64,000 nucleotides of DNA from Mycolicibacillus trivialis (lineage in GTDB: Bacteria > Actinomycetota > Actinomycetes > Mycobacteriales > Mycobacteriaceae): assembly GCF_002102395.1 (NCBI RefSeq), contig NZ_LQPZ01000006.1:62001-126000 (forward strand), given 5' to 3'. Position numbers and translations under genes: made by a program. Shown here in pieces: positions 9,653 through 22,058 of the stretch. The stretch's first letter is position 1, and each line of letters begins with the position of its first letter. Under the pieces are notes generated by a model. It had not been told where the DNA came from. It saw only the letters and a list, made by a program, of their open reading frames with translations, and ran no database searches.

Positions 9653-10126
9653 ATGTCGATGAGAGCGCTGGGGCTCGCCGTCGTCGGCGCGCTGATCCTG
9701 GCGGCGGCACCGGCGGTGCACGCCGATCCCCCGCCGGTCGGCCCGGTGCCCAGCAGCGACCAGGTGGCCGCCGTTATGCACCAACTCAGCGACCCGCACG
9801 CTCCCGACGAGGTTAAATCCGGGCTGGTCGACGGTGGACTGTCACCCGCCGAACTCGGTGAACTCGGTGGACTGGTCAACGATTTGGCGTTTCGCGCCGA
9901 ACTCCCCCTCAATTTCGCCGTCACCGACATCGTGGCGGCACCCGGTGACGTGGCCGGGATGACCGTGAGTGCCACCACCTGGCTCATGACCCGTGCGGTC
10001 GTGGAACCGATGGTCCTGATCCACGACGATGGGACGTGGCGGCTGACCCACGACAGCTTCACCCCGACGTTCCTGGGTGTTCTGCGCAGCGTCATATTTC
10101 GGATTCAGCTAACCCACTATTGGTGA
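9653..10126 (+). CDS. Secreted MTB12/CFP-2-like low-molecular-weight protein
   Basis: The 157-residue precursor has a clear signal peptide (hydrophobic to about residue 20, cleavage likely after AVHA, before DPPP). The mature part follows the pattern of M. tuberculosis MTB12: an alpha-helical start around PSSDQVAAVMHQLSDP, then LVDGGL, LPLNFAVTDI and a closing DGTWRLTHDS. This family has a cystatin-like fold and no known enzymatic activity; MTB12 is a secreted T-cell antigen. The similarity is recognised by eye and is moderate. ATG at 9653 is preferred because of the leaderless -10 element; a second ATG two codons later is possible. It converges on ung. Confidence 0.75.
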   Translation: MSMRALGLAVVGALILAAAPAVHADPPPVGPVPSSDQVAAVMHQLSDPHAPDEVKSGLVDGGLSPAELGELGGLVNDLAFRAELPLNFAVTDIVAAPGDVAGMTVSATTWLMTRAVVEPMVLIHDDGTWRLTHDSFTPTFLGVLRSVIFRIQLTHYW

Positions 10127-10148
10127 CCCGCTCGGGGGGCAGCGCCCG

Positions 10149-10832
10149 TTAGGGCAGTCGCCAGTCGATCGGGTCGGCGCCCAACTGGCCCAACAGCGTG
10201 TTGGCGCGGCTGAACGGGCGCGACCCGAAGAACCCCCGCGACGCCGACAGCGGCGAGGGATGCGCCGATTCGATCGCCACGCAGTGCGCACCGGAGAGCA
10301 CCGGCTTCACCGTCGCTGCGTCGCGACCCCACAGGATCGCCACCAGCGGGCGCTCCCGGTCGGCCAGCGCCCGGATCGCGCAGTCGGTGACCTCCTCCCA
10401 GCCCTTGCCGCGGTGCGATGCGGGGCTGCCCGGCGCCACGGTCAGCACCCGGTTGAGCAGCAGCACCCCGCGTTCGGTCCACGGGGTCAGATCCCCGCAC
10501 GACGGCGGCGGATGGCCCAGGTCGGCGCTGTATTCGGTGAAGATGTTGGCCAGACTGCGGGGCAGGGGCCGCACCTGTGGGGCCACCGAGAAACTCAGGC
10601 CCACCGCGTGCCCGGGGGTCGGGTACGGGTCCTGGCCGACGATGAGGACCCGCACCGAGTCGAACGGCGTGGTGAACGCGCGCAGCACGTTTCCGCCGGC
10701 CGGCAGGTAGCCGCGGCCGGCGGCGTTCTCCTCCCGCAGAAACTGCCCCATCGCGGCGACCCGGTCGGCGACCGGGGCCAGGGCGGCAGCCCAGCCCGGC
10801 TCGACGAGCTCACCGAGCGGACGGGCGCTCAC
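10149..10832 (-). CDS. ung: Uracil-DNA glycosylase, family 1
   Basis: Ung removes uracil from DNA in base excision repair. The 227-residue product has the water-activating Asp in GQDPYPTPG (D68) and the leucine-intercalation/His motif [10 protein letters not shown] (H191). The length equals that of M. tuberculosis Ung (Rv2976c). A longer frame exists upstream, but GTG at 10832 aligns with the known N-terminus and has GAGG upstream. It is the last gene of a minus-strand group with a GNAT and thiL. Confidence 0.96.
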   Translation of the reverse strand: MSARPLGELVEPGWAAALAPVADRVAAMGQFLREENAAGRGYLPAGGNVLRAFTTPFDSVRVLIVGQDPYPTPGHAVGLSFSVAPQVRPLPRSLANIFTEYSADLGHPPPSCGDLTPWTERGVLLLNRVLTVAPGSPASHRGKGWEEVTDCAIRALADRERPLVAILWGRDAATVKPVLSGAHCVAIESAHPSPLSASRGFFGSRPFSRANTLLGQLGADPIDWRLP

Positions 10833-10924
10833 CGGCGGTCCGCCTCGTTGTCGTGCAGTGAAGTCATGCGGGCACCAATCGGTGTGGGGGTACAGGCGTC
10901 GAGCAGAGGGTACTGGGTCGCCGG

Positions 10925-11353
10925 TCACCGGACGTGGGGCAGCCGCGGCGCGCGCTCCATGAACGTGTCGTCGGGGGCGGTGAAACCCAGCGGCGCGTAC
11001 AGGGTGTGGGCGTCGGCGGTGTGCAGCATCCAGCGGAAGTCCCGGCCCGGCCCGTCATCGATCATGGTGCCCACCAGCCCGCGGCCGATACCGCGCCCCC
11101 GCTGGTCGCGGCGGACGTAGACGTCGGCCAGATAGGCCATCGCCACCTCGTCGGAGAAGGCCCGGCAGAATCCCACCATCCGCCCGTCGGCGAGGCGGTA
11201 GGCGCCGACGATCCGCCAGGCGGCGTCGAGTTGCCGGTCGAACATCGCCCGGGTGCGATACCGCGCCCAGTAGGTGTGCTCGGTCAGTTCCTGCCACAGC
11301 CAGTCCCGGTCGACCCGGTCCACGGCGGTGGCGAACTCGACGTCATCGGCCAC
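10925..11353 (-). CDS. GNAT-family N-acetyltransferase
   Basis: The 142-residue protein has the GNAT acetyl-CoA loop [10 protein letters not shown] after strand YLADVYVR, and the typical C-terminal YAPLGF motif. The substrate is unknown. Two adjacent GTG codons could start it; the one at 11353 lies six bases from AGGAGG and is preferred over 11356, which is only three away. It follows thiL by 25 bp and precedes ung by 92 bp, so the three may form a transcription unit. I do not recall a counterpart at this place in M. tuberculosis. Confidence 0.82.
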   Translation of the reverse strand: MADDVEFATAVDRVDRDWLWQELTEHTYWARYRTRAMFDRQLDAAWRIVGAYRLADGRMVGFCRAFSDEVAMAYLADVYVRRDQRGRGIGRGLVGTMIDDGPGRDFRWMLHTADAHTLYAPLGFTAPDDTFMERAPRLPHVR

Positions 11354-11378
11354 CACGGTCCTCCTTTCCGCGCCTCGG

Positions 11379-12335
11379 TCAGTGCGGCGCGTCGAACGAC
11401 TGCCAGCCGCCGCCCGCCGGGGCGGCGCCGTCGATCAGGACGCGGCCGGATCCGGCTCGCACCCGCCCGATCTCGCGCCAGCCGGCCGGGATCGGGCCGT
11501 CGAAGACCGCCACCAGGGCGTGGTCCTCTCCCCCGCCGGCCACCCAGTCGCCGGGGTCGGCGCCGACGGCCGCCGCGGCAGCGCGCAGGGCGTCACGGTC
11601 GGCGGCCAGCGTGGCCCCGGCGACGTCGATGTCCACCCCGGAGGCGGTGGCCAGATGGCCGAGGTCGGCGATCAGCCCGTCGGAAACGTCGGTCATCGCC
11701 AGCGCCCCGGCCGCCGCAGCGATCCGCCCCTGTCCGTAGGGCGGCCGCGGCACCAGGTGGTCGCGGCGGAGCCCGTCGAACCCGTCGATACCGTTGCGCC
11801 ACAGCGCATATCCCGCGGCGGAGCGGCCCAGATCGCCGATCACTGCGACCGCCGCGCCGGGCCGCGCGCCGGAACGCAACACCGGCGGGCGGCCGTCCAG
11901 TTCCCCCAGCGCCGCCACCGAGATCACCCAGGTGTCGGCCTGCACCAGGTCGCCGCCGACGATCCCGGCGCCCATCGCCTGCGCCTCGGCCCACATCCCG
12001 TCGGCCAGCGCCACCGCCTGATCGGCCGGCGTGTCGGCCGGGGCGGCGAAGGCCACGACGAACGCGGTGGGCCGCGCGCCCATCGCCTCGATGTCGGCGG
12101 CGTTCTGCGCGATCGCCTTGCGGCCCACGTCGTGCGGGCTCGACCAGTCCAGCCGGAAATGCCGCCCGGCGACCAGCATGTCGGTGCTGACCACGGTGCG
12201 CCCGTCGGTCGCGGCCACCACCGCCGCGTCGTCGCCGGGGCCGAGCACGGTGGTGTCGGGCTGGTGACGTCCGGCCACCAGCCGGTCGATCATGGGAAAC
12301 TCTCCCAGTCGGCCCAGCGTGGGCTGCTCGCTCAC
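11379..12335 (-). CDS. thiL: Thiamine-monophosphate kinase
   Basis: ThiL phosphorylates thiamine monophosphate to the active diphosphate. The 318-residue protein has the PurM-like fold with VLGPGDDAAVV near residue 31, ATP and magnesium residues in STDMLV, the motif GGDLVQ in the first half, MTDVSDGL in the second and GGGEDHALV near the C-terminus. It corresponds to Rv2977c. GTG at 12335 has GGAGGAG six bases upstream. It is divergent from a DUF3515 gene with an 87-bp gap that shows no riboswitch-like structure. Confidence 0.95.
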   Translation of the reverse strand: MSEQPTLGRLGEFPMIDRLVAGRHQPDTTVLGPGDDAAVVAATDGRTVVSTDMLVAGRHFRLDWSSPHDVGRKAIAQNAADIEAMGARPTAFVVAFAAPADTPADQAVALADGMWAEAQAMGAGIVGGDLVQADTWVISVAALGELDGRPPVLRSGARPGAAVAVIGDLGRSAAGYALWRNGIDGFDGLRRDHLVPRPPYGQGRIAAAAGALAMTDVSDGLIADLGHLATASGVDIDVAGATLAADRDALRAAAAAVGADPGDWVAGGGEDHALVAVFDGPIPAGWREIGRVRAGSGRVLIDGAAPAGGGWQSFDAPH

Positions 12336-12422
12336 GTCGGCTCCTCCCGCGGGCGGTAGGTTCGGTGCCGCCGCCGGGGGCGGACAGTTGTGCAGTGTAG
12401 GCCCGAACGGAAGGTGCGCCGG

Positions 12423-12956
12423 ATGGACGAGGGCGACGGCCCGCCGCGCTGGTCGCTGATCGCCGCGCTGACGGTGGCGGTCGTGGCGGTGATCGCGGTG
12501 CTGGTGCTGGCCAAGACCCGGGACGCCCCGGCGACGCCGGTGGTGCTGGCCACCGTGCCCGCACCGCAGGCCGACGGGCCGCAGTGCACCGCACTGCTGG
12601 ACGCGCTGCCCGAGCACCTCGGTGACTTCACCCGCTCCGAGCTGGCCGAACCGGCCCCGGCCGGAGCCGCCGCCTGGCGCCGCGACGGCGGCGGGTCCGG
12701 CGACCCGGTGGTGTTGCGCTGTGGGCTGGAGCGCCCCCCGGAGTTCGTGGTCGGCTCCCCGCTGCAGCAGGTCGACGCGGTGCAGTGGTTCGCGGTCCGC
12801 GCCGAGGACCGCACCACCTGGTATGCGGTGGACCGGCCGGTGTACGTGGCGTTGACGTTGCCCGCCGGTTCCGGGCCCGACCCCATCCAGCAGGTGTCGG
12901 CGGCGCTCAGCGCCGCGGTGGGCGCCACCCCGATCCATCCGGCGCCGGTGGGCTGA
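12423..12956 (+). CDS. DUF3515 membrane-anchored protein
   Basis: The 177-residue protein has one N-terminal membrane segment (about residues 11-29) and an external domain containing PQCTALLDALP, LRCGLERP and VQWFAVR, a pattern I associate with DUF3515 and M. tuberculosis Rv2980. The two cysteines could pair outside the membrane. Function is unknown. ATG at 12423 was chosen because AAGG lies a suitable distance upstream; an earlier GTG at 12390 would add a basic extension. It is convergent with ddlA, 7 bp away. Confidence 0.75.
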   Translation: MDEGDGPPRWSLIAALTVAVVAVIAVLVLAKTRDAPATPVVLATVPAPQADGPQCTALLDALPEHLGDFTRSELAEPAPAGAAAWRRDGGGSGDPVVLRCGLERPPEFVVGSPLQQVDAVQWFAVRAEDRTTWYAVDRPVYVALTLPAGSGPDPIQQVSAALSAAVGATPIHPAPVG

Positions 12957-12963
12957 CCGGCGT

Positions 12964-14067
12964 TCAGCGCAGCCCGGTGCCGCGGGCCAGGGCGGTCTGC
13001 ACCATGGTGGCCAGCAGGGTCGGGTAGTCCACCCCGCTGGCCGCCCACATCTGCGGATACATCGAGATCGTGGTGAAGCCGGGCATCGTGTTGATCTCGT
13101 TGATCAGCGGGCCGTCCTCGGTGAGGAAGAAGTCCACCCGGGCCAGTCCCTGGCAGTCGATGGCGGCGAACGCCCGCACCGCCAGTTCGCGCAGCGCCTC
13201 GGCGTCGGCGGCGGGCACCGTGGCGGGCACGTCGAGTTCGGCGGCGTTGTCGAGGTATTTGGTGGCGAAGTCGTAGAAGGCGTCGCGGTCGCCGCTGACC
13301 TCGGTGACCCGGATCTCGCCGAGCTCGCTGGCCCGCACCGTGCCGTCGGGGAACTCCAGCACGCCGCACTCCACCTCGCGACCGACGATCGCGGCCTCGA
13401 CGATGACCTTGGGGTCGTGGCGGCGGGCCTCGGCGATCGCGGCGGGCAGCGCGGCCCAGCTCGCCACCCGGCTGACCCCGATCGAGGATCCGCCGCGGGC
13501 CGGTTTGACGAACACCGGCAGTCCGAGCCGGTCCCGGTCGGCGTCGGCCAGGTCGTCCTGGCCGGGGCGCAGCACCGCGTAGGCGCCGATCGGCAGTCCG
13601 TCGGCGGCGAGCAGCTTCTTGGTGAACTCCTTGTCCATGCCCGACGCGCTGGCCAGCACGCCGGCCCCGACGTAGGGCACCCCGGCCAGCTCCAGCAGGC
13701 CCTGGATGGTGCCGTCCTCGCCGTACGGGCCGTGCAGCACCGGGAAGACCACGTCGACGCTGGCGAGCACCTCCCCGGCGCCGCTGTTGAGCGCCACCAG
13801 CTGCCCGGCCCGCCCCGGGTCGGCGGGCAGCGCCAGCTCCGCACCCGCCGCGGTGGTCACCGCGGGCAGCCGGCGGTCGGTGATGGCCAGTGCGGCGGGG
13901 TCGCCGTCGGTGAGCACCCAGGTGCCGTCGCGGGTGATGCCGACCGCGATCGCCTCGAACCGGTCCGGGTCGAGGTTGCGCAGGATGCTGCCCGCCGACA
14001 CACAGGAGATGGCGTGTTCGCTGCTGCGGCCGCCGAACACCACGGCGACCCGGACCCGGTCGTTCAC
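12964..14067 (-). CDS. ddlA: D-alanine--D-alanine ligase
   Basis: Ddl joins two D-Ala for peptidoglycan precursors and is a target of D-cycloserine. The 367-residue ATP-grasp enzyme shows the N-terminal [10 protein letters not shown], the HGPYGEDG serine/glycine loop, [11 protein letters not shown] for ATP binding, and [11 protein letters not shown] with the metal ligands. It corresponds to Rv2981c. The GTG start at 14067 follows CTCTCTAGG; a TAGCCT -10 element lies about nine bases further upstream, suggesting a very short leader. gpsA, upstream on the same strand, ends 30 bp away. Confidence 0.96.
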   Translation of the reverse strand: MNDRVRVAVVFGGRSSEHAISCVSAGSILRNLDPDRFEAIAVGITRDGTWVLTDGDPAALAITDRRLPAVTTAAGAELALPADPGRAGQLVALNSGAGEVLASVDVVFPVLHGPYGEDGTIQGLLELAGVPYVGAGVLASASGMDKEFTKKLLAADGLPIGAYAVLRPGQDDLADADRDRLGLPVFVKPARGGSSIGVSRVASWAALPAAIAEARRHDPKVIVEAAIVGREVECGVLEFPDGTVRASELGEIRVTEVSGDRDAFYDFATKYLDNAAELDVPATVPAADAEALRELAVRAFAAIDCQGLARVDFFLTEDGPLINEINTMPGFTTISMYPQMWAASGVDYPTLLATMVQTALARGTGLR

Positions 14068-14097
14068 AACCTAGAGAGGCTACCCGGGGCCGTCGGC

Positions 14098-15857
<1,760 letters not shown>

Positions 15858-15890
15858 CACCGCGGCCCGGTGTTGGGGGATGATCGCAGG

Positions 15891-18038
15891 GTGACCGACA
15901 CCGAACCGCGCACCGACCCGCGCGCCCCCGCCCCCGGGGCGCCGCCGGCGGCCACGATCCCGACGGTCGTCGATGCCCTGCCGGAGGACCGCTACCTCAA
16001 CCGCGAGCTGAGCTGGCTGGATTTCAACCAGCGGGTGCTGGCGCTGGCCGCCGACACCTCGCTGCCGCTGCTGGAGCGGTTGAAGTTCCTGGCCATCTTC
16101 GCCTCCAACCTCGACGAGTTCTACATGGTGCGGGTGGCCGGGCTCAAACGCCGCCACGAGATGGGCCTGTCGGTGCGTTCGGCCGACGGGCTGACCCCGC
16201 GCGAGCAGCTGCGTCGGATCGCTGAACGGTCCCAGCAGAACGCCACCCAGCACGCCCGGGTGTTCCTGGACTCGGTGCGACCGGCGCTGGCCGAGCAGAA
16301 CATCCACGTGGTCACCTGGACCGATCTGGGTAAGGCCGAACGCAAACGGCTGTCGACCTATTTTCAGGAGCAGGTCTTCCCGGTGCTGACCCCGCTCGCG
16401 GTGGACCCGGCGCACCCGTTCCCGTTCGTCAGCGGGCTGAGCCTGAACCTGGCGGTCACCGTCCGGATGCCCGACGACGGCGGCCAGCACTTCGCCCGGA
16501 TCAAGGTGCCCGACAACGTCGACCGGTTCATCGAACTCAGCGAGCCCGAGGGTGAGCCGGAGAGCCCGCCCGCGGTGCGGTTTCTGCCGATGGAGGAGTT
16601 GATCGCGGCGTTCCTTCCGGAGTTGTTCCCGGGCATGGAGATCGTCGAGCACCACGTCTTCCGCATCACCCGCAACGCCGATTTCGAGGTCGAGGAGGAC
16701 CGCGACGAGGATCTGCTTCAGGCGTTGGAGCGCGAGCTGGCCCGCCGCCGGTTCGGTTCGCCGGTGCGCCTTGAGGTCTCCGACGACATGACCGACAACA
16801 TGCTGGAGCTGCTGTTGCGGGAACTGTCGGTGGATCCCGGCGACGTGATCAATGTGCCGGGGCTGCTGGACCTCTCGGCGCTGTGGCAGATCTACGCGGT
16901 GGACCGCCCCGATCTGAAGGATCCCGCGTTCGTCCCGGCGACCCATCCGGCGTTCGCGGAGCGGGAGACCCCCAAGAGCATCTTCGCGACGTTGCGCGAG
17001 GGCGACGTGCTGGTACACCACCCCTACGATTCGTTCTCCACCAGCGTGCAGCGGTTCATCGAGCAGGCCGCCGCCGACCCGAACGTGCTGGCGATCAAGC
17101 AGACTCTCTACCGCACGTCCGGGGATTCGCCGCTGGTGCGGGCGCTGATCGACGCCGCCGAGGCGGGCAAGCAGGTGGTGACCCTGGTGGAGATCAAGGC
17201 GCGCTTCGACGAGCAGGCCAACATCAAGTGGGCGCGTGCGCTCGAACAGGCCGGGGTGCACGTGGTGTACGGCCTGGTGGGTTTGAAGACGCATTGCAAG
17301 ACCGCGCTCGTGGTGCGTCGGGAGGGCCCGACGATCCGGCGCTACTGCCACATCGGGACCGGCAACTACAACAGCAAGACCGCCCGGCTGTACGAGGACG
17401 TCGGCCTGCTGACCGCCGACCCCGACATCGGCGCCGACCTGACCGACCTGTTCAATTCGCTGACCGGTTACTCCCGCAACGTGGCCTACCGCAACCTGCT
17501 GGTGGCGCCCAGCGGGATCCGGGTCGGCATCGTCGAGCGGATCGCCGCGGAGGTCGCCGCCCATCTGGAGCACGGTGGCGGCCGGATCCGTATCAAGGCC
17601 AACGCGCTGGTCGACGAGCAGGTCATCGATGCGCTCTACCGCGCCTCGCAGGCCGGGGTGCCGGTCGAGATCGTGGTGCGCGGGATCTGCGCCCTGCGTC
17701 CCGGGGTGGCGGGGTTCTCCGAGAACATCGTCGCCCGTTCGATTCTGGGGCGTTTCCTGGAGCATTCCCGGATGTTCCACTTCCAGGCCATCGACGAGTT
17801 CTGGATCGGCAGTGCCGACATGATGCACCGCAACCTCGACCGCCGGGTGGAGGTGATGGTCCAGGTCAAGGATCCGCGGCTGGTGGACCAGCTCTGCGGG
17901 GTGCTCGATTCGGCGCTGGATCCGGCGACCCGGTGCTGGGAGCTGGATTCCGACGGCCGGTGGACGGCTCACCCGCGCGACGGGCGCAGCGTCCGCGACC
18001 ACCAGGTGGCGTTGATGGAGAGCCGGCGCACCCCCTGA
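15891..18038 (+). CDS. ppk: Polyphosphate kinase 1
   Basis: Ppk1 reversibly polymerises the gamma-phosphate of ATP into polyphosphate. The 715-residue product has the N-terminal [12 protein letters not shown] region, the autophosphorylated His in [19 protein letters not shown], and the second key His in [10 protein letters not shown]. It corresponds to Rv2984. GTG at 15891 is preferred; GATGAT lies six bases upstream, so the mRNA may be leaderless. The N-terminal 30 residues are Pro/Ala rich and poorly conserved. mutT1 follows 52 bp later. Confidence 0.96.
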   Translation: MTDTEPRTDPRAPAPGAPPAATIPTVVDALPEDRYLNRELSWLDFNQRVLALAADTSLPLLERLKFLAIFASNLDEFYMVRVAGLKRRHEMGLSVRSADGLTPREQLRRIAERSQQNATQHARVFLDSVRPALAEQNIHVVTWTDLGKAERKRLSTYFQEQVFPVLTPLAVDPAHPFPFVSGLSLNLAVTVRMPDDGGQHFARIKVPDNVDRFIELSEPEGEPESPPAVRFLPMEELIAAFLPELFPGMEIVEHHVFRITRNADFEVEEDRDEDLLQALERELARRRFGSPVRLEVSDDMTDNMLELLLRELSVDPGDVINVPGLLDLSALWQIYAVDRPDLKDPAFVPATHPAFAERETPKSIFATLREGDVLVHHPYDSFSTSVQRFIEQAAADPNVLAIKQTLYRTSGDSPLVRALIDAAEAGKQVVTLVEIKARFDEQANIKWARALEQAGVHVVYGLVGLKTHCKTALVVRREGPTIRRYCHIGTGNYNSKTARLYEDVGLLTADPDIGADLTDLFNSLTGYSRNVAYRNLLVAPSGIRVGIVERIAAEVAAHLEHGGGRIRIKANALVDEQVIDALYRASQAGVPVEIVVRGICALRPGVAGFSENIVARSILGRFLEHSRMFHFQAIDEFWIGSADMMHRNLDRRVEVMVQVKDPRLVDQLCGVLDSALDPATRCWELDSDGRWTAHPRDGRSVRDHQVALMESRRTP

Positions 18039-18090
18039 CCGCGCCCGCCGGATCCGTTCCGACCGACCCGCAACCCAGGAGACACTCACG

Positions 18091-19023
18091 GTGCCCAAGC
18101 AGACCCGGCCGGACCGACTCGTGTGCGCCGCCGGCGCTGTGCTGTGGCGCGACCGCGCCAGTGCGACGGAGGTCGCGCTGGTCCACCGGCCCCGCTACGA
18201 CGACTGGTCGCTGCCCAAGGGCAAGGTCGACCCTGGTGAGGTGGAGCCGGTCACCGCGGTGCGGGAGCTGTTGGAGGAGACCGGCCATCACGCCGAGCTG
18301 GGTCGGTTCCTGATCACGGTGACCTACCCGCTGACGCGCGCGACCAAACGGGTGCGGTACTGGGCGGCACGGGAGACCGGCGGGCGCTTCTCGCCCAATG
18401 ACGAGGTCGACGAGCTGGCGTGGCTGCCGGCGCCCGATGCGCTGGACCGGCTCGGCTACACCACCGATCGGAAGGTGTTGCGTGCCTTCCTCAAACAGCC
18501 CGCGCATACCCGCACCGTGCTGATCGTCCGGCACGGCACCGCAGGCAGCCGGCGGCGCTTCACCGGGGACGACACCCTGCGGCCCCTGGACAAGAAGGGC
18601 CGGGCGCAGGCGGCGGCGCTGGTGGAGTTGTTGTGCGCCTTCGGCGCCACCGAGGTGCACGCCGCCGATCGGGTGCGCTGTCATCAGACCGTCGCGCCGC
18701 TGGCCGAGCGGCTCGGGGTGCCGGTCGGCAATGAGCCCTCGCTGACCGAGGAGGCCTACGCACGCGATCCCCGTCAGGCGCGCCGCCGGGTGTTGCAGAT
18801 CGCCGGGGTGCGCGACGGTGCCGCGGCGCCGTCGACGCCGGTGATCTGCACCCAGGGCAAGGTGATTCCGGACCTGATCGCCTGGTGGTGCGAACGGGAC
18901 GGCGTGAAGGTCAGCACGAGCGGGAACCGCAAGGGCAGCACCTGGGTGCTGTCGCTGGCCGGTGACCGGTTGATCGCCGCCGATCACCTGCCCAGCCCGC
19001 TGGCGGCCGACGCGTCGGGCTAG
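18091..19023 (+). CDS. mutT1: MutT1: Nudix hydrolase fused to histidine phosphatase
   Basis: The 310-residue protein joins a Nudix domain (Nudix box from G44 to about 66, with REL and EETG) to a histidine-phosphatase domain beginning with LIVRHGTAG (R147, H148). In M. tuberculosis MutT1 (Rv2985) this fusion sanitises 8-oxo-dGTP and hydrolyses diadenosine polyphosphates. The GTG start is preceded by AGGAG. It follows ppk and converges on hupB. Confidence 0.93.
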   Translation: MPKQTRPDRLVCAAGAVLWRDRASATEVALVHRPRYDDWSLPKGKVDPGEVEPVTAVRELLEETGHHAELGRFLITVTYPLTRATKRVRYWAARETGGRFSPNDEVDELAWLPAPDALDRLGYTTDRKVLRAFLKQPAHTRTVLIVRHGTAGSRRRFTGDDTLRPLDKKGRAQAAALVELLCAFGATEVHAADRVRCHQTVAPLAERLGVPVGNEPSLTEEAYARDPRQARRRVLQIAGVRDGAAAPSTPVICTQGKVIPDLIAWWCERDGVKVSTSGNRKGSTWVLSLAGDRLIAADHLPSPLAADASG

Positions 19024-19091
19024 CAGCGCAGAAACGGTGATGCGCCGCCGGCGAGTCCGCCGGCGGCGCATCAGCGCTCGCTGGAAATGGC

Positions 19092-19802
19092 CTACTTGCG
19101 GCCGCGACGCGCGGTGGTCTTCTTGGCCGCCGTCTTCTTCGCGGTGGTCTTCTTCGCCGCGGTCTTGGCCGGCGCCCGCTTGGCGGCGGCGGTCTTCTTC
19201 GCCGCGGTCTTGGCCGGCGCCTTCTTCGTCGCCGCCTTGGTGGCGGTGGCCTTCTTGGTCGCGGTCTTCTTCGCCGCGGTGGTCTTCTTGGCCGCGGTGG
19301 TCTTCTTCGCCGCGGTCTTGGCCGGCGCCTTCTTCGCCGCCGCCTTGGTGGCCGTCGACTTCGTGGCGGTCGCCTTCTTGGCCGCCGTCTTCTTCGCCGC
19401 AGTCTTCTTGGCCGCGGTGGTCTTCTTCGCGGCGGTCTTCTTGGCCGCGGTCTTCTTCGCGGGCTTGGCCGTCGTCGCCGCGGCCGCACCGCGTTTCACC
19501 GCCGGACCGGACGCCGGAAGCTTCTGCGAACCCGAGACGACCGCCTTGAACTGGGCCCCGGGCCGGAACGCCGGAACCGAAGTCGGCCTCACCTTCACCG
19601 TCTCGCCGGTGCGCGGGTTACGGGCGACCCGGGCTGCGCGACGGCGCTTCTCGAACACGCCGAAGCCGGTGATCGTGACGCTCTCGCCCTTGTGCACGGC
19701 GCGCACGATGGTGTCGACCACGTGCTCCACCGCCGCGGTCGCCTGCTTGCGATCGGTGCCCATCTTCTCGGTCAGGGCGTCGATCAGCTCTGCTTTGTTC
19801 AT
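19092..19802 (-). CDS. hupB: HU-family nucleoid protein HupB with Lys/Ala-rich tail
   Basis: HupB compacts the chromosome. Residues 1-90 are a standard HU fold ([42 protein letters not shown]). Residues about 105-236 form a disordered tail of tandem [12 protein letters not shown] and ATKK units, the mycobacterial histone-H1-like extension. The length is near that of M. tuberculosis HupB (214) but longer. GGAGG lies five bases upstream of the ATG. TACCGT (minus strand, 19847-19852) is a possible -10 element. Confidence 0.97.
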   Translation of the reverse strand: MNKAELIDALTEKMGTDRKQATAAVEHVVDTIVRAVHKGESVTITGFGVFEKRRRAARVARNPRTGETVKVRPTSVPAFRPGAQFKAVVSGSQKLPASGPAVKRGAAAATTAKPAKKTAAKKTAAKKTTAAKKTAAKKTAAKKATATKSTATKAAAKKAPAKTAAKKTTAAKKTTAAKKTATKKATATKAATKKAPAKTAAKKTAAAKRAPAKTAAKKTTAKKTAAKKTTARRGRK

Positions 19803-19988
19803 TCAGTCCTCCGAAATCAGTGGCCCGGTTTGGACCGACTGGGGACACGGTAAACCCTGTGCTGGTTGATTTCCAAGAGCCACGCGCAGTTTCAGCAAAG
19901 AATGTCGCGCCCTCGGGCAGCGGGGGTGCCGCGGTTTACCGGAGGTACAGCCGGAGACAGCAAAGCCGCACAGCGGCTCGCGAAGCGG

Positions 19989-20585
19989 TCAGCCGGTGGG
20001 CAGGGTCCGCGGTTTCCATTCCGGCCGGCTCGCCTCGAATTCCTCGATTTCGCTGAGTTTCCGCAGCGTAAGGCCGATATCGTCGAGTCCTTCGAGCAGC
20101 CGCCAGGCGGTGTAGTCGTCAATTGCGAACGGCAGCACGGCGGTATCGGCGCTGACGGTCCGATCCTTAAGGTTGACAGTGATTTCCAGTCCGGGCTGCT
20201 GCTCGATCAGTTTCCACAGCAGTTCGACACCGTCCTGGTCTACTTCGGCGGCCAGCAGCCCGGCCTTGCCGGCGTTGCCGCGGAAGATGTCGGCGAAGCG
20301 AGACGAGATGACGGCCCGGAAGCCGTAGTCCATCAGCGCCCAAACCGCGTGCTCGCGTGAGGAGCCGGTGCCGAAGTCGGGCCCGGCCACCAGCACCGAC
20401 CCCCTGTCGAAGGGGCTCAGGTTGAGCACGAACGACGGATCGTTGCGCCAGGATGCGAACAGGCCGTCCTCGAAACCGGTGCGGGTCACCCGTTTCAGGT
20501 ACTCCGCCGGGATGATCTGGTCGGTGTCGACATTGGACCGGCGCAGCGGGACGCCGATGCCGGTGTGGGTGTGGAAGGCTTCCAT
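19989..20585 (-). CDS. leuD: 3-isopropylmalate dehydratase small subunit
   Basis: LeuD is the small subunit of isopropylmalate isomerase in leucine synthesis and pairs with LeuC. The 198-residue protein has [16 protein letters not shown] at its start and [13 protein letters not shown], the swivelling-domain substrate loop. The ATG has GGAG upstream. It lies 25 bp after leuC and is co-transcribed with it. The hupB gene follows after a gap of about 186 bp. Confidence 0.97.
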   Translation of the reverse strand: MEAFHTHTGIGVPLRRSNVDTDQIIPAEYLKRVTRTGFEDGLFASWRNDPSFVLNLSPFDRGSVLVAGPDFGTGSSREHAVWALMDYGFRAVISSRFADIFRGNAGKAGLLAAEVDQDGVELLWKLIEQQPGLEITVNLKDRTVSADTAVLPFAIDDYTAWRLLEGLDDIGLTLRKLSEIEEFEASRPEWKPRTLPTG

Positions 20586-20610
20586 CGTGTTCTCCTGCGT
20601 GACGGGTGGG

Positions 20611-22023
20611 TCAGTCCAGATCGGCCGGGGAGGACAGCGTGCCGCGCACCGCGGTGGCGGCGGCGACCGCCGGTGACACCAGGTGGGTTCGGCCGCCGCG
20701 GCCCTGCCGGCCTTCGAAGTTGCGGTTCGAGGTTGAGGCGCAACGCTCCCCCGCGGCCAGTTGGTCGGGGTTCATGCCCAGGCACATCGAGCAACCGGCC
20801 TGGCGCCACTGTGCGCCGGCGGCGGTGAAGATGTCGCCGAGGCCCTCCTGTTCGGCCTGGGCCCGCACCCGCATCGAGCCGGGGACGATCAGCATCCGCA
20901 CCCCGTCGGCCACGGTGCGGTCGCGCAGCACGTCAGCGACCACCCGCAGGTCCTCGATACGGCCGTTGGTGCACGAGCCGACGAAAACGACGTCCACGCC
21001 GATGTCGCGCATCGGGGTGCCGGGCTGAAGGTCCATGTAAGTCAGGGCTTTCTCGGCCGCGCGACGGGCGACGTCGTCGACCATCATCTCCGGGTCCGGG
21101 ACGGCCTGGCCCAGCGGGACGCCCTGGCCGGGGTTGGTCCCCCAGGTCACGAACGGGCTGAGTTCGGCGGCGTCGAGGTAGACCTCGGTGTCGAATTCCG
21201 CACCCTCGTCGGTGCGCAACTCGTCCCAGGCGGCGACCGCCTCGTCCCACAGTGCCCCGGTCGGCGCGTGCGGGCGACCGCGCAGGAACTCGTAGGTGGT
21301 GGCGTCCGGGGCGATCATCCCGGCGCGGGCACCGGCTTCGATGCTCATGTTGCACACCGTCATCCGGGCCTCCATCGACAGGGCCTCGATGGCGCTGCCG
21401 CGGTACTCGATGACGTGGCCCTGGCCGCCGCCGGTGCCGATCTTGGCGATGACCGCCAGGATCAGGTCCTTGGCGCTGACCCCGGGCGGCAGTTCGCCGT
21501 CGACGTTGACCGCCATCGTCTTGAACGGGCGCAGCGAGAGTGTCTGGGTGGCCAGGACATGCTCGACCTCGGAGGTGCCGATGCCCATCGCCAGCGCGCC
21601 GAACGCGCCGTGGGTGGAGGTGTGCGAGTCCCCGCACACGACGGTGGTGCCGGGCTGGGTCAGCCCGAGCTGCGGGCCGATGATGTGGACGATGCCCTGG
21701 TCGATGTCGCCCATCGGGTGCAGGCGGATGCCGAATTCCTCACAGTTGCGGCGCAACGTCTCGACCTGGGTGCGCGACACCGGGTCGGCGATCGGCCGGT
21801 CGATGTCGGTGGTCGGGACGTTGTGGTCCTCGGTGGCGATGGTCAGGTCGGGGCGGCGCACCGGCCGGCCGGCCAGCCGCAGGCCGTCGAAGGCCTGCGG
21901 GCTGGTCACCTCGTGGACCAGGTGCAGGTCGATGTAGATGAGGTCGGGTTCGGTCCCGCCGCCGGAGACCACCACGTGCTGGTCCCACACCTTCTGCGCC
22001 ATCGTGCGCGGCTGCTGGTTCAT
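20611..22023 (-). CDS. leuC: 3-isopropylmalate dehydratase large subunit
   Basis: LeuC carries the [4Fe-4S] cluster of isopropylmalate isomerase. The 470-residue aconitase-family protein has DHNVPT, the cluster cysteine in VGSCTNGR, and the pair in [12 protein letters not shown], plus [19 protein letters not shown] at 22023 is used because the extra seven residues match the remembered M. tuberculosis N-terminus; a later Met (MAQKV) is possible. The gene is divergent from an IclR regulator, with only 35 bp between the two start codons. Confidence 0.97.
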   Translation of the reverse strand: MNQQPRTMAQKVWDQHVVVSGGGTEPDLIYIDLHLVHEVTSPQAFDGLRLAGRPVRRPDLTIATEDHNVPTTDIDRPIADPVSRTQVETLRRNCEEFGIRLHPMGDIDQGIVHIIGPQLGLTQPGTTVVCGDSHTSTHGAFGALAMGIGTSEVEHVLATQTLSLRPFKTMAVNVDGELPPGVSAKDLILAVIAKIGTGGGQGHVIEYRGSAIEALSMEARMTVCNMSIEAGARAGMIAPDATTYEFLRGRPHAPTGALWDEAVAAWDELRTDEGAEFDTEVYLDAAELSPFVTWGTNPGQGVPLGQAVPDPEMMVDDVARRAAEKALTYMDLQPGTPMRDIGVDVVFVGSCTNGRIEDLRVVADVLRDRTVADGVRMLIVPGSMRVRAQAEQEGLGDIFTAAGAQWRQAGCSMCLGMNPDQLAAGERCASTSNRNFEGRQGRGGRTHLVSPAVAAATAVRGTLSSPADLD

Positions 22024-22028
22024 GAGGT

Positions 22029-22043
22029 TCTCACATTCTGAGA
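22029..22043. promoter_or_regulatory. Inverted repeat between leuC and the IclR gene (candidate operator)
   Basis: TCTCA (22029-22033) and TGAGA (22039-22043) form a perfect inverted repeat with a five-base centre. It lies six bases from the leuC start and just upstream of the IclR -10 element TAGTAT (22047-22052), which is itself exactly six bases from the IclR ATG. A protein bound here would block both genes. IclR proteins such as NdgR are known to control leuCD in actinobacteria; that this repeat is the site is inference. Confidence 0.5.
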
Positions 22044-22058
22044 CGTTAGTATCGCTCT

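Noticed and set aside
11357..12422. TPP riboswitch upstream of thiL or tenA
   Set aside because: The upstream gaps are short and I could not draw the conserved THI-box helices in either.
19092..19500. CRISPR-like array in the repetitive DNA of hupB
   Set aside because: The repeats are short, in frame and encode the known Lys/Ala tail. There are no spacers and no cas genes in the window.
19803..20000. An insertion or mobile element between hupB and leuD
   Set aside because: The 186-bp gap holds no inverted repeats or transposase remnant. It most likely carries the hupB promoter.
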